Assembly (NCBI GenBank): GCA_944322095.1
Contig: CALUNU010000007.1
Location: 49,719-113,718 of the forward strand
Source of the DNA: an uncultured Alloprevotella sp.
Lineage (GTDB): Bacteria > Bacteroidota > Bacteroidia > Bacteroidales > Bacteroidaceae
Direction of reading: 5' to 3'
DNA length: 64,000 nt
Part shown: in pieces, positions 25,076-34,297 of the stretch
How positions within the stretch are numbered: the stretch's first letter is position 1
Layout: each line of letters begins with the position of its first letter
Notes under the pieces: generated by a model
The model's database searches: none
What the model saw: only the letters and a program-made list of their open reading frames with translations
What the model was told of the DNA's origin: nothing
Program-made: the position numbers and the translations under genes

Positions 25076-27085
25076 ATGAAGCCGACCCTGCTTTCCGCCC
25101 TGTGGCGGGTGGGCATGGCCTTGCTGCCGTGGTGGCACGCAACGCCGGTGCTTGCCCTCGCGCCGACGGGCCAACGCCCCGACAGCGTGCTGCCGCCTGC
25201 CAGCGTCAGTGCGCGCCGCGCGTTGCTGCCCGAGCGCATGGCCGTGCCCCACCACACGCTGGACAGCACGGCGCTGCTGCGGCGTGGCGTGACCGACACG
25301 GGCGACGCCCTGCGGCGCCTGCCGGGCGTCAACCTGCGCGACTATGGCGGGGCGGGCGGACTGAAAACGGTTTCGGTGCGCGGCTTGGGGGCGGCGCATA
25401 CGGTGGTGAGCTACGACGGGCTGCCCGTGGGTGCCGCCCGACAGGGCGAGACCGACCTGGGACGCTTCGACGCCGACCATCTGGCGTCCGTCACCCTGCG
25501 CGTGGCCGACGACGGACGCCTGCTCACCCCCGTGCGCACGCTGGGGGCCGCCGTGGTGGAGCTGCGGGGGCCGGCACCCGACGCCGTGCCGCACGGCCTG
25601 CACGGACGGGCTTCGCTCACGGCGGCGGCCTTTGGCACGGCGAAGCCGGCCCTGCTCCTCACGCTGGGGGCCTCGCCACGCACGACCCTCACGGCGGCGG
25701 CCGACTTCCACTACGGGCGCAACGACTATCCCTTCCGCCTGCGCAACGGCATCCTTGAAACGCGCGAACGGCGCACCAACAGTCGCATGCAGGCCTGGCG
25801 CGCCGAACTGGGGGCTATGCACCGCACGCGGCGCGGGGGCTCGTGGCGCTCGAAGCTCTACTTCTACGACAACCGGCGCCGCCTGCCGGGGGCTGTGAAG
25901 CTCTATACCGACGATGCCTCGGAGCACCTGGCCGAAAGGCAGGTGGCGGCTCAGACGGCGTGGCGGCAGCGCGTGGGCCGCGGCTGGGAAGTGATGGCGG
26001 CGGGCAAGTATGCCACTGACCGCTCGCGCTACGTCGACCGTGGCGACGAATGGCCGGGCGGTGCCCTCGTGCAGCGCTACCGCAGCCACGAGGCCTACGC
26101 CACGGCGGGCGCCGCCCTCAGCCGCGGACCGTGGCAGGCGGCGCTGGCGACCGACTATACGTTTGAGCGCCTGCGCAGCAACCTGGACGGCACGCGGCGC
26201 GTGGAGCGCCACAGCTGGCAGCCCGCCCTTTCGCTGCGCTATGCCGCGGGGGGCTTTGCGGCCACGGTGCGGCTCTTGGGGGCCGCCTTTGTCAACCATG
26301 CCGCGGCGGGCCAGAAGGCGGCGCGCAACGCCCGGCGGCTCTCGCCCTCGCTCTCGCTGGCCTGGCGCCCGCGGCGCGGGGGTCTCGTCGTGAGGGCCTA
26401 TTATAAGGAACTGTTTCGCACGGCCTCGTTCACCGAGTGCTACTACTACCACTATGGCTCGCAGGACCTGCGGCCCGAAACGACGCGCCAGATAGGGGCG
26501 GGCCTCACGTGGACGCACGGCACGGCCGACGGCCCGCTGAGCCTGCGCCTCGTGGCCGACGGCTACCTGAACCGCGTGGCCGACCGCATCACGGGCATCC
26601 CCGTGAATCTTTTCATCTGGCAAACGTTCAACATGGGGCGCGTGCGCATCGGCGGGGCCGACGCCTCGCTCGACGCCACGTGGCGCCCGGCGCGGGGCCA
26701 CGCCCTTTTCCTCGCGGCCGGCTATACGCTGCAACGCGGCGCCGACCGCTCCGACCCCGCCTCGGCCTCCTACGGCAAGCAGCCGGCCTACATGCCCGTC
26801 CATTCGGGCTCGGCATCGCTGGCATGGGAAAACCCGTGGTTCGGCCTCGCCCTGCACGCCACGGCGGCCTCGGCACGCTGGGCCACCAACGAGCACGTGG
26901 CCACCACCCGCCTGCCGGGCTACGTCGAGGCCGGCGCCGCCGTCTACCGCACGCTCCACGCGGGGCGCTTCCGCATCGACCTGCGCGCCGACCTGGTGAA
27001 CGCCTTCGACAAGCAGTACGAAATCATCCGCCGCTACCCCATGCCGGGCCGGGCCTGGAAGCTCTCGGCCACCATCGGCTGGTAA
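25076..27085 (+). CDS. btuB: TonB-dependent cobalamin receptor
   Basis: An outer-membrane beta-barrel of 669 residues that imports cobalamin with TonB energy. The ATG at 25076 starts a signal peptide (MKPTLLSALWRVGMALLPWWHATPVLA); the frame is open further upstream into the riboswitch, so the internal start is chosen. The plug domain is visible (DALRRLPGVNLRDYGGAGGLKTVSVRGLGAAHTVVSYDGLPVG) and the barrel repeats end in a C-terminal strand LSATIGW with aromatic final residue. The TonB box is not obvious. The substrate assignment rests on the cobalamin riboswitch upstream and the BtuG-like gene 57 bases downstream. Confidence 0.9.
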   Translation: MKPTLLSALWRVGMALLPWWHATPVLALAPTGQRPDSVLPPASVSARRALLPERMAVPHHTLDSTALLRRGVTDTGDALRRLPGVNLRDYGGAGGLKTVSVRGLGAAHTVVSYDGLPVGAARQGETDLGRFDADHLASVTLRVADDGRLLTPVRTLGAAVVELRGPAPDAVPHGLHGRASLTAAAFGTAKPALLLTLGASPRTTLTAAADFHYGRNDYPFRLRNGILETRERRTNSRMQAWRAELGAMHRTRRGGSWRSKLYFYDNRRRLPGAVKLYTDDASEHLAERQVAAQTAWRQRVGRGWEVMAAGKYATDRSRYVDRGDEWPGGALVQRYRSHEAYATAGAALSRGPWQAALATDYTFERLRSNLDGTRRVERHSWQPALSLRYAAGGFAATVRLLGAAFVNHAAAGQKAARNARRLSPSLSLAWRPRRGGLVVRAYYKELFRTASFTECYYYHYGSQDLRPETTRQIGAGLTWTHGTADGPLSLRLVADGYLNRVADRITGIPVNLFIWQTFNMGRVRIGGADASLDATWRPARGHALFLAAGYTLQRGADRSDPASASYGKQPAYMPVHSGSASLAWENPWFGLALHATAASARWATNEHVATTRLPGYVEAGAAVYRTLHAGRFRIDLRADLVNAFDKQYEIIRRYPMPGRAWKLSATIGW

Positions 27086-27142
27086 GGGGCGGAAAGGCGC
27101 CTGCATCGCTCATGCAACTCATTCAACCTAAAACAAACGCAT

Positions 27143-28222
27143 ATGAAACAACTGAAAACCGCAGCCCTCGTGCTGCTTGCAGGGCTGGCCGCGGCCTCCT
27201 GCTCCGACGACGAAACCTTTGCCCCCACCCGCTACGAGGAGGGCACGCTCGGCGCCTTCGTTCTGAACCAGGGCAACATGGGCGTCGTCGACGGCTCGGT
27301 GGACGCCATCAACTTTACCGACGGCACGTACGCCTCGTCGGTCTTTGCCGCCGCCAACGGCCAGAGCCTGGGCGACACGCCCCAGGACGGCGTGGCCTAC
27401 GGCTCGCGCCTCTACATCGCCGTCTACGGCTCCGACGTGGTGTGGGCCGTCGACCGCACGACCATGAAAATCGAAGCCCGGATACCCACCAACGACCCCG
27501 AGGGCATCTGCGCCGCCGGCGGGTGCGTCTACGTGTCGAACAACGACGGCTACCTCTCGCGCATCGACACGACGACGCTCAGCGTGACGGGCCGCATCGC
27601 CGTGGGGCCCAACCCCGTGCGCATCGCCGCAGCTAACGGCTTCCTGTACGTGGCCATCTCCGACGGCTACAACTACAACGGCGGATATGCCGACGGCAAG
27701 CGCGTGGCCAAGGTCGACATGGCTTCGTTCACCAAGGTAAAGGACATCGCCGTGGGCCTCAACCCCGGCCCCGTCACGGCCGACGCCGCGGGCAACGTCT
27801 TCGTGGTGTGCCTCGGCGACTATGGCGCCACGCCCGCCGTCGTGCAGAAGATTTCGCCCGACGACCAGGTGACCGACATAGGCCCGGGCACGGGCATCGC
27901 CGCACGCGGCACCACGCTCTACGTGCTCGACAACGTGACCGACTGGACCACAACGCCCGCCACGGCCGTCACGACGTATAAGACCTACGACTCCACGACG
28001 GGCCAACTGACCAACGAGGCCTACCTGGCCGACGACGGCACGCTGCCTCCCGCCCCGGTCGACATCGACGTCAACCCGGCCAACGGCGACCTCTATGTGT
28101 GCTCGCAGGCCACCATCACGGGTTACACGCTGCCCGGCTACGTCTACCGCTACGACGCCTCCGGCCGCCTCGTGAGCCGCTACGACGCGGGCGTTCACCC
28201 CTGCGCCGTCATCTTCAACTGA
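27143..28222 (+). CDS. btuG: Surface cobalamin-binding lipoprotein, BtuG-like beta-propeller
   Basis: The 359-residue protein carries a lipoprotein signal (LAGLAAASCSDDE, Cys at about 20, followed by the acidic SDDE typical of surface export). The body is a YncE/DUF5074-type seven-bladed propeller with repeats such as GTLGAFVLNQGNMG, LYIAVYGSDVVWAVDRTTMKIEARI, VYVSNNDGYLSRIDTTTLSVTGRIAVGPNPVRI. In Bacteroides thetaiotaomicron, BtuG proteins of this kind bind cobalamin extremely tightly and cap BtuB. The position after btuB under a cobalamin riboswitch makes the same role likely here. An intrinsic terminator follows. Confidence 0.85.
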   Translation: MKQLKTAALVLLAGLAAASCSDDETFAPTRYEEGTLGAFVLNQGNMGVVDGSVDAINFTDGTYASSVFAAANGQSLGDTPQDGVAYGSRLYIAVYGSDVVWAVDRTTMKIEARIPTNDPEGICAAGGCVYVSNNDGYLSRIDTTTLSVTGRIAVGPNPVRIAAANGFLYVAISDGYNYNGGYADGKRVAKVDMASFTKVKDIAVGLNPGPVTADAAGNVFVVCLGDYGATPAVVQKISPDDQVTDIGPGTGIAARGTTLYVLDNVTDWTTTPATAVTTYKTYDSTTGQLTNEAYLADDGTLPPAPVDIDVNPANGDLYVCSQATITGYTLPGYVYRYDASGRLVSRYDAGVHPCAVIFN

Positions 28223-28261
28223 GAAATCGCACAGCGGGCCACGGCACCGCCGCAAAGAGCT

Positions 28262-28296
28262 GGCAGGAACGCCTTTTGTGCGTTCCTGCCTTTTTT
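28262..28296 (+). terminator. Terminator of btuB-btuG
   Basis: Perfect 11-bp stem GGCAGGAACGC / GCGTTCCTGCC followed by six T. Confidence 0.9.
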
Positions 28297-28471
28297 GTAC
28301 CGCCCCGCGCCACACGTCGCCGCCTGCCTTGCGGTGAGCGGTGCGGCATATCTGCTTTGGGGAGCAGTGGCACAGCATCTTCCTCTGCCGCAGAGGCTGC
28401 TCCCCGAACTCCGAAACGCTTTTTCACGCGTCTCTGCATTTCGCCCCGCCGCATCTTTTCAAAATTTGCAC

Positions 28472-28479
28472 TAACTTTG
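28472..28479 (+). promoter_or_regulatory. cysS promoter -7 box
   Basis: TAACTTTG within TTTGCACTAACTTTGC, 22 bases before the cysS start. Confidence 0.7.
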
Positions 28480-28501
28480 CCCGAAATAAACCAACAACAT
28501 C

Positions 28502-29986
28502 ATGGAACACGAACTCTACATCTACAATACGCTCACGCGCAGAAAGGAACGCTTCGAGCCTGTCAACCCGGGACACGTGGGCATGTACGTCTGCGGCCCC
28601 ACTGTTTACGGCGACGCCCATTTGGGCCACGCGCGACCCGCCATCACCTTCGACCTCGTCTTCCGCTACCTGCGCCATCTGGGCTACAAGGTGCGATACG
28701 TGCGCAACATTACCGACGTGGGGCACCTCGAACACGACGCCGACGAGGGCGAGGACAAAATTGCCAAGAAGGCCAAGCTCGAACAGCTTGAACCGATGGA
28801 GGTGGCCCAATATTATACCAACCGCTTCCACGAAGCCATGGCGCGCCTTGGCGTGCTGCCGCCCAGCATCGAGCCCCACGCCACGGGGCACATCATTGAG
28901 CAGGAACAGCTCGTGCAGCAAATCCTCGACAACGGCTTTGCCTACGTGAGCAACGGTTCGGTCTATTTCGACGTGGAGAAGTATAACCGCACGCACCACT
29001 ACGGCGTGCTCTCGGGTCGCAACCTTGAAGACGTCATCAACGCCAGTCGCACGCTCGACGGCGTGGGCGAGAAACGCAACCAGGTGGACTTCGCTCTGTG
29101 GAAGCGCGCCCAGCCCGAACACATCATGCGCTGGCCCTCGCCTTGGGGCGACGGCTTCCCGGGCTGGCACTGCGAATGCACGGCCATGGGCCGCAAATAC
29201 CTCGGCGCCCGCTTCGACATCCACGGCGGGGGCATGGACCTCGTCTTTCCCCACCACGAGTGCGAGATAGCGCAGGCCGTGGCCTCGCAGGGCGAGCCTA
29301 TGGTGAAATACTGGATGCACAACAACATGATTACCATTAATGGGCAGAAAATGGGCAAGAGCTTGGGCAACTTCATCACGCTCGACCAGTTCTTCACGGG
29401 CAATCACCCGGCCCTCGCCGAGGCCTACTCGCCCATGACCATCCGCTTCTTCATCTTGCAGGCGCAGTATCGCTCCACGGTCGACTTCTCCAACGAAGCC
29501 CTCCAAGCCGCCAAGAAAGGGCTCGACCGCCTCATGGAGGCCATCGGCCGCCTCGGCCGCATCGAGGCCGTCGACGGCGGAGCCCTGGGCACCGACGTGG
29601 CCGAAGAGCTCACGCGCAAATGCTACGCCGCCCTCGACGACGACTTCAACTCGCCCATCGTCATCGGCCACCTCTTCGAAGCCTGCAAAACCGTGAACCA
29701 GCTGGCCGACAAAAAGACCTCCATCACGCCCGACGGACTGGAAGCGCTGCGCCGCGCGTTCCACACGTTTGCCTTCGACATCCTGGGCCTGCGTGCCGAG
29801 GCCGAAGCCGACAGCGGACGCGAAGAGGCCTTCGGACGGGCCGTCGACCTGCTGCTCGACATACGCCAACAGGCCAAAGCCGCCAAGGACTGGGCCACGA
29901 GCGACAAGATTCGCAACGAACTCGCCGCCCTGGGTTTCGAAATAAAGGACACAAAGGAAGGAGCCACCTGGCGCCTGGATAAATAA
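28502..29986 (+). CDS. cysS: Cysteine--tRNA ligase
   Basis: Class I aminoacyl-tRNA synthetase charging tRNA-Cys. The 494-residue protein has the zinc-site region [19 protein letters not shown] with the HIGH-like motif HLGH at residues 40-43, the second zinc cluster around [14 protein letters not shown] and [11 protein letters not shown], and a signature lysine loop KMGKS at about 283-287 (a variant of KMSKS). The C-terminal helical DALR domain ends [24 protein letters not shown]. It is preceded by its own -7 box and followed by a terminator at 30023. Confidence 0.96.
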   Translation: MEHELYIYNTLTRRKERFEPVNPGHVGMYVCGPTVYGDAHLGHARPAITFDLVFRYLRHLGYKVRYVRNITDVGHLEHDADEGEDKIAKKAKLEQLEPMEVAQYYTNRFHEAMARLGVLPPSIEPHATGHIIEQEQLVQQILDNGFAYVSNGSVYFDVEKYNRTHHYGVLSGRNLEDVINASRTLDGVGEKRNQVDFALWKRAQPEHIMRWPSPWGDGFPGWHCECTAMGRKYLGARFDIHGGGMDLVFPHHECEIAQAVASQGEPMVKYWMHNNMITINGQKMGKSLGNFITLDQFFTGNHPALAEAYSPMTIRFFILQAQYRSTVDFSNEALQAAKKGLDRLMEAIGRLGRIEAVDGGALGTDVAEELTRKCYAALDDDFNSPIVIGHLFEACKTVNQLADKKTSITPDGLEALRRAFHTFAFDILGLRAEAEADSGREEAFGRAVDLLLDIRQQAKAAKDWATSDKIRNELAALGFEIKDTKEGATWRLDK

Positions 29987-30022
29987 AGGCGAAGGCACGA
30001 CAGAGGCCCGCGCCGCTACAAC

Positions 30023-30069
30023 AGATGCCCCCACCGGAGCGAAAGCTCGTGGGGGCATCTTCTTTTTTT
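30023..30069 (+). terminator. Terminator of cysS
   Basis: AGATGCCCCCAC / GTGGGGGCATCT stem with an inner GAGC-GAAA-GCTC hairpin and a TCTTTTTTT tail. Confidence 0.9.
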
Positions 30070-30130
30070 CCTCGCGCCGTGAAGGGGCGGCGGGCGGAGG
30101 GGCGCGTGGCGCAGAGGGAGTTGCCTGCGT

Positions 30131-30155
30131 AGAGACGCGATTCATCGCACCTCTC
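30131..30155. repeat. Degenerate GAGACGCGAT palindrome
   Basis: AGAGACGCGAT-TC-ATCGC-AC-CTCT matches the palindrome at 7242 with the right arm degraded. Confidence 0.55.
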
Positions 30156-30167
30156 CCCGCCCGGATG

Positions 30168-30470
30168 GCTTAGGAGGGGCGGCAGGAATGCCGCCCCTCC
30201 TAAGGCAGTTTCTCCTGCGCCTGCGGGCCTCTTCCACCTTGTCCGCTCCGCTGTTTTTTAACATGGAGAATCGAATATTTTCGCGCGCCTGCGCCGTCGC
30301 TCGCAAATACGCGAAAATCAGAAACAGCTGATAATGAAACACATCCGTGCGAAGCTCTGCCGTAAGGAGGCCCGAAAACGTGATTTTCGCCACTATATGG
30401 CGCATTTTGGGGCTATTTTTCCGCTGAAAACAGGCCTTGGATCGAAATTTCCATGGGATGGATCGGGGTG
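30168..30470 (-). repeat. Long interspersed repeat, copy B (inverted, truncated)
   Basis: Reverse complement of copy A from the third ATCCCATGG box (30451-30459) to the G/C-rich tail. The tail here forms an 18-bp hairpin (GCTTAGGAGGGGCGGC / GCCGCCCCTCCTAAGGC). The part with the other two iterons and the GCGGACG inverted repeat is missing; homology stops a few bases past the iteron, directly upstream of the DarT-vWA module. Outside the repeat, the gap 29987-30631 holds only the cysS terminator, the palindrome at 30131 and an unrecognised 160-base stretch before the next gene. Confidence 0.85.
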
Positions 30471-30631
30471 AAGGCGTATGCCGAGGAACTCTACCCCTAT
30501 GCCGACGCGCCGGGAGCCGTCGGGCCCGGCCGCGCCGAGAGACGAACAAGCAGGAGAGAAACGGAGCCGACCTTGTTTGGCGAAGAGGGAGAACAAAACG
30601 ATTGACAACAGAGAGAAAGGAGACAACAGAT

Positions 30632-32074
30632 ATGGAGAAACAAACGGACATGCAGGAGCTGAAAGCCCTGCTCGAAAAGAACGGAGTCAGGAAGCTCTAC
30701 CACTTTACCGACCGCGACAACCTGGCTTCCATCATCCGACATGGCGGCCTCTACTCGTGGGCCGACTGCGCAGACAAAGGCATCGACATCCCCAAGCCCG
30801 GCAGCGACCAGATGTCGCGCTCGCTGGATGCACGCGATGGCTTGGAGCATTACGTGAGGGTCAGCTTCGTGACAAGCCATCCGATGATGTTTGTAGCCAT
30901 GAACGACGGCCGCATATCGAACCCCCGTCATCCTTGAAGTGGACCCCGAGGTGGTCTGCCGGCCCGGCACGCTCTTTGCCGACAGAAACGCCACGAAGAA
31001 CGGGGCGCGGGTGGTGGCGGGGGCCGACGGTCTGCGGAACGTTCACTTCGACGCCGTCAAGGCAAGGAAACATTTCGACTTGCCCGAGGAGGAACAGATG
31101 TTTTACCAAGCCGAGGTGCTCGTGAAAAACTTCATTCCCCTGGAATATATCACCAACATAGGCAACTTTGGCATCACCCTCCCCAGCCGCTTGATGCAGG
31201 GCAAGCTGCCCTATACGGCACAAATCACCCGCAGCACGCCCACGGCCTTCATCTTTCTGATAGACCAGTCGGTGTCGATGCAGAAAACGACGCGTCTTTA
31301 CGGCGAGGAGATGTCGATGGCCGAGGCCGTGGCACGCATCGTCAACCACCAGCTCAACGAACTGGTGCTGCGCTGCGTGAAGGGCGACGAGATGCGCCAC
31401 TATTACGACATAGCCGTCATTGGCTACGGAAAGGAGGCATACAGCGGCTGGAAAGGCAAGCTGGATGGGCGCGCGACTTCGTGACACCGGCAGAGCTGAA
31501 AGACCATCCGTTCATGAAAACCATGGTGCGCAAGGAAACGCGCACGCGCCGCGGCATCAAAACGGTCGAGGTGGAAGAGGTGCAGTGGGTCGAGGCCGAG
31601 GCCTCACAATCGTGGACGAGGGTACACCTCGCTTTCGACCGGGCCCGACACCTCTTGGAACAATGGATGAGCAACTACCACGACAAGGACTGCTACCCGC
31701 CGACCATCATCAACATTACCGACGGAGAGTTCAACGGCGCATCGAAAGAAGATGTGCTGCAACGGGCCAACGATTTGAAATCGCTGTTTACGAACGACGG
31801 CAACGTGATACTTTTCAACATTCACATTTCGGCCGACAAGGCCGCCTGCGTGCTCTGCCCGTCAAGCAAGGCCGAAGTGAAGAACAATGACCTGGCCATG
31901 ACGCTCTACGAGATGTCGAGCCTGCTGCCCAGCTGCTACTCGGCGCAGGTGGCAGGACTGCGAAACGACACCTCGCCGTGCGACCGCTATACGGCCATGA
32001 CAATCAATGCAGACATGTCGGCCCTTATCCAGCTGATGGACATAGGCACACCGACAAACATCAGCCAGAACTAA
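30632..32074 (+). pseudogene. DarT-like ADP-ribosyltransferase fused to a vWA domain, two frame breaks
   Basis: A good ribosome-binding site (AAAGGAGA) precedes ATG 30632. Read through two frame breaks, the product is about 480 residues. Residues 15-165 resemble DarT (DUF4433) DNA ADP-ribosyltransferases: KLYHFTDRDNLASIIRHGGLYSW, HYVRVSFVTSHPMMFVAM, GRISNP, TLFADRNATKNGA, and FYQAEVLVKNFIPLEYI with the likely catalytic Glu. A vWA domain follows with MIDAS FIFLIDQSVSMQ and, later, INITDGEFNG. The first break is a C5 run at about 30930 (C4 would restore NPVILEVD); the second is GCGCGCG at about 31470 (two bases fewer restore DGRDFVTP). No DarG macrodomain antitoxin is nearby. A PP2C gene follows after 4 bases. 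Codon use is visibly less GC-rich than neighbours, suggesting transfer. Sequencing error, phase variation or decay could explain the breaks. Confidence 0.75.
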
Positions 32075-32078
32075 CGAT

Positions 32079-32891
32079 ATGAGAAGAACTTACAGCGGTA
32101 CGAGCATCGGAAAACCCAGACAGAACCAAACGAACGAGGACGCCGTCGTGGCTCGGCGGAACGTGGTGGCTGTTTCGGACGGAGCGGGTGGCGGAGGCAT
32201 CTATGCCGACCTGTGGTCGGCGTATCTGCTGAAGCAACTGCCCGAGACGCCCATTGCGTCGTTCGCTTGTCTGGACGATTGGGTGGACAGCATATGGGAA
32301 CCGTTTTATGCTGTGTGTGAGGAGAGCGCCAAGAAGGCCGGAGGCATGGTGCTGAACAAGTTTTACGACGAAGGCTCTTTTGCCACGCTGGCTGTGGTAT
32401 GGAGAACGAATGAGGGTTTCCGCTGGATGAGCTATGGCGACAGCGTGGTATTCTGCTATCGTGCGCGGACGGGGACGTTGGAACATAGCTTTACGCGACT
32501 TTCAGATTTCGACAATCCTCCCTATCTCATCAACTTCAAAGACAAATTGCATGAAGAAGGGTTCAGAAGTGGCTTGTTCAAGAACATAGGTGCTTGCGAC
32601 GTTGTCTTTTGTGCCACCGACGCGCTGGCCCATTACGTTTTGATGATGTATGAGTTGTCGCGTCGCGGGAGATACGGGCTCGAACTGAAAGAAGCCGAAA
32701 GGCGTGGCTCGAAAAATGCGCAAATCGTTAAGACAGCCATGGATTGTCGCGTCTGTTTCAAAAAAGATGTCATAGACAAACTGCGACATTGCGCCGGGCG
32801 TAAGGAAGATTTCAGACAACACGTGGAAGCTTTGCTGAGGAAAAAACTCATAGCGTTGGACGACTATTCGTATGCCATGACAGTGGGATAG
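32079..32891 (+). CDS. PP2C-family protein phosphatase
   Basis: The 270-residue protein has the metal-binding motifs of PP2C Ser/Thr phosphatases: NQTNEDAVV (residues 13-21), VVAVSDGAGGGGIYADLWSAYLL (30-52), GSFATLAVVW, FRWMSYGDSVVFCYR (about 119-133), FCATDALAHYVL and the final DDYSYAMTV. It starts four bases after the DarT-vWA stop, so the two are translationally linked. In TerY-P-type modules, a vWA protein and a PP2C act with a kinase; here the third part is a DarT-like domain instead. Lower GC than flanking genes supports joint acquisition with the upstream gene. No kinase is adjacent. Confidence 0.88.
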   Translation: MRRTYSGTSIGKPRQNQTNEDAVVARRNVVAVSDGAGGGGIYADLWSAYLLKQLPETPIASFACLDDWVDSIWEPFYAVCEESAKKAGGMVLNKFYDEGSFATLAVVWRTNEGFRWMSYGDSVVFCYRARTGTLEHSFTRLSDFDNPPYLINFKDKLHEEGFRSGLFKNIGACDVVFCATDALAHYVLMMYELSRRGRYGLELKEAERRGSKNAQIVKTAMDCRVCFKKDVIDKLRHCAGRKEDFRQHVEALLRKKLIALDDYSYAMTVG

Positions 32892-32964
32892 GGTTTCTGT
32901 CTGTTTTACTGACCCCAGACTGCGAAATCTCTCCTTATGGCTTTGTGCTTTTATCGTCTTATGC

Positions 32965-32972
32965 TATCTTTG
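32965..32972 (+). promoter_or_regulatory. aroA promoter -7 box
   Basis: TATCTTTG, 58 bases before the aroA start. Confidence 0.65.
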
Positions 32973-33030
32973 CCCTATATATAATAAGGTATGGGCAGCC
33001 GCGCCGCTGCTCTCTCAAACCAGCTCAGAC

Positions 33031-34287
33031 ATGCACCGTTATCTCCTGAAACCTACGGCGGCCCTGCGGGGTACGGCCGCGCTGCCCGCCTCGAAAAGCA
33101 TCTGCAACCGCGCCCTGCTGCTGGCCCGGCTGGCCGGGGGCGGCTGGACGGTGGAAAACCCGTCGGACTGCGACGACACGCGGGCTCTCGTGCGGGGGCT
33201 GGCCACGACGGGCGGCACCGTCGACGTGGGGGCGGCCGGCACGGCTATGCGCTTCCTCACGGTGTGGCTCTGCACGCAGCCCGGCCGCCACGTCATCACG
33301 GGCAGCCCGCGCATGCTCGAACGCCCCATCGGCATCCTGGTGGATGCGCTGTGGCGGCTCGGGGCCCGCGTTGCCTATGCGGGGCGCGAGGGCTATCCGC
33401 CCCTGTGCATCGAGGGCGGCGCCCTGCGGGGCGGCGCGTTGGACGTGGCGGCTTCCGTCAGTTCGCAGTACATCTCGGCCCTGCTCATGGTGGCGCCCAC
33501 GCTGCCCGGCGGCCTGCGGCTGCACCTCACGGGCGAGGTGGCTTCGCGCCCGTACATCGACATGACGCTGGCCCTGATGCGTCGCTTCGGGGCCGATGCC
33601 CGCTGGACGGACGAGCGCACCATCGTTGTGGCCCCGGTGCCTTATGCCGCGGCGGGGCGCTTTGGCGTGGAAGCCGATTGGAGCGCCGCGTCCTACTGGT
33701 ACGAGGCCATGGCCCTCACGCCCGACGCCGGGGCAAAGGTGTGGCTGCCGGGGCTCGCGGCCGACAGCCTGCAGGGCGACGCCGTGGTGAGCCGCCTGTT
33801 CGGGCCGCTGGGCGTGGCCACGCGCTTCGGCGAGGGCGGCGTGGAGCTCACGAAGGCGCAGCCGGCCGCGGGGCGTGTCGACATCGACTTTACGGCCTGC
33901 CCCGATCTGGCGCAGACGCTCACCGTGACGTGCGCCATGCTGGGACGGCCCTTCCGCTTCACGGGGCTGGCCAGCCTGAAAATAAAAGAGACCGACCGCA
34001 TGGAGGCTCTGTGCCGCGAACTGGCCAAACTGGGCGTGGCCCTGACGGAGGAGGGGGGCCACACGCTCCTGTGGGACGGCCGCCGCGGCGAGGCTGCGAC
34101 GCTGCCCGTCATCCATACCTACGACGACCACCGCATGGCCATGGCCTTTGCCCCGGCGGCCCTGTGCATCCCGCTCGCGGTCGAACGGCCGGAGGTGGTG
34201 GCCAAGTCGTACCCCGGCTATTGGGCCGACTATGCCCGCCTGCTCGGCCCCGTCGAAGAAGCCGGAGGAGAGGTACGTTCTTTATAA
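33031..34287 (+). CDS. aroA: 3-phosphoshikimate 1-carboxyvinyltransferase
   Basis: EPSP synthase of the shikimate pathway: joins shikimate 3-phosphate and PEP. The 418-residue protein has LPASKSICNRALLLA (PEP/shikimate-phosphate site, residues 20-34), GAAGTAMRFLT, SSQYISALLMVAP, SRPYIDMTLALM, and the C-terminal LKIKETDRMEAL and YDDHRMAMAFAPAAL. It is shorter than many bacterial versions (the N-terminal first inside-out strand is compact), as is usual in Bacteroidales. aroK, for the preceding phosphorylation, is at 60403. The next gene starts 10 bases downstream. Confidence 0.95.
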   Translation: MHRYLLKPTAALRGTAALPASKSICNRALLLARLAGGGWTVENPSDCDDTRALVRGLATTGGTVDVGAAGTAMRFLTVWLCTQPGRHVITGSPRMLERPIGILVDALWRLGARVAYAGREGYPPLCIEGGALRGGALDVAASVSSQYISALLMVAPTLPGGLRLHLTGEVASRPYIDMTLALMRRFGADARWTDERTIVVAPVPYAAAGRFGVEADWSAASYWYEAMALTPDAGAKVWLPGLAADSLQGDAVVSRLFGPLGVATRFGEGGVELTKAQPAAGRVDIDFTACPDLAQTLTVTCAMLGRPFRFTGLASLKIKETDRMEALCRELAKLGVALTEEGGHTLLWDGRRGEAATLPVIHTYDDHRMAMAFAPAALCIPLAVERPEVVAKSYPGYWADYARLLGPVEEAGGEVRSL

Positions 34288-34297
34288 AGTGGAAATC

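Noticed and set aside
29348..29362. Damaged KMSKS in cysS
   Set aside because: KMGKS keeps both lysines; a tolerated variant in an otherwise complete enzyme.
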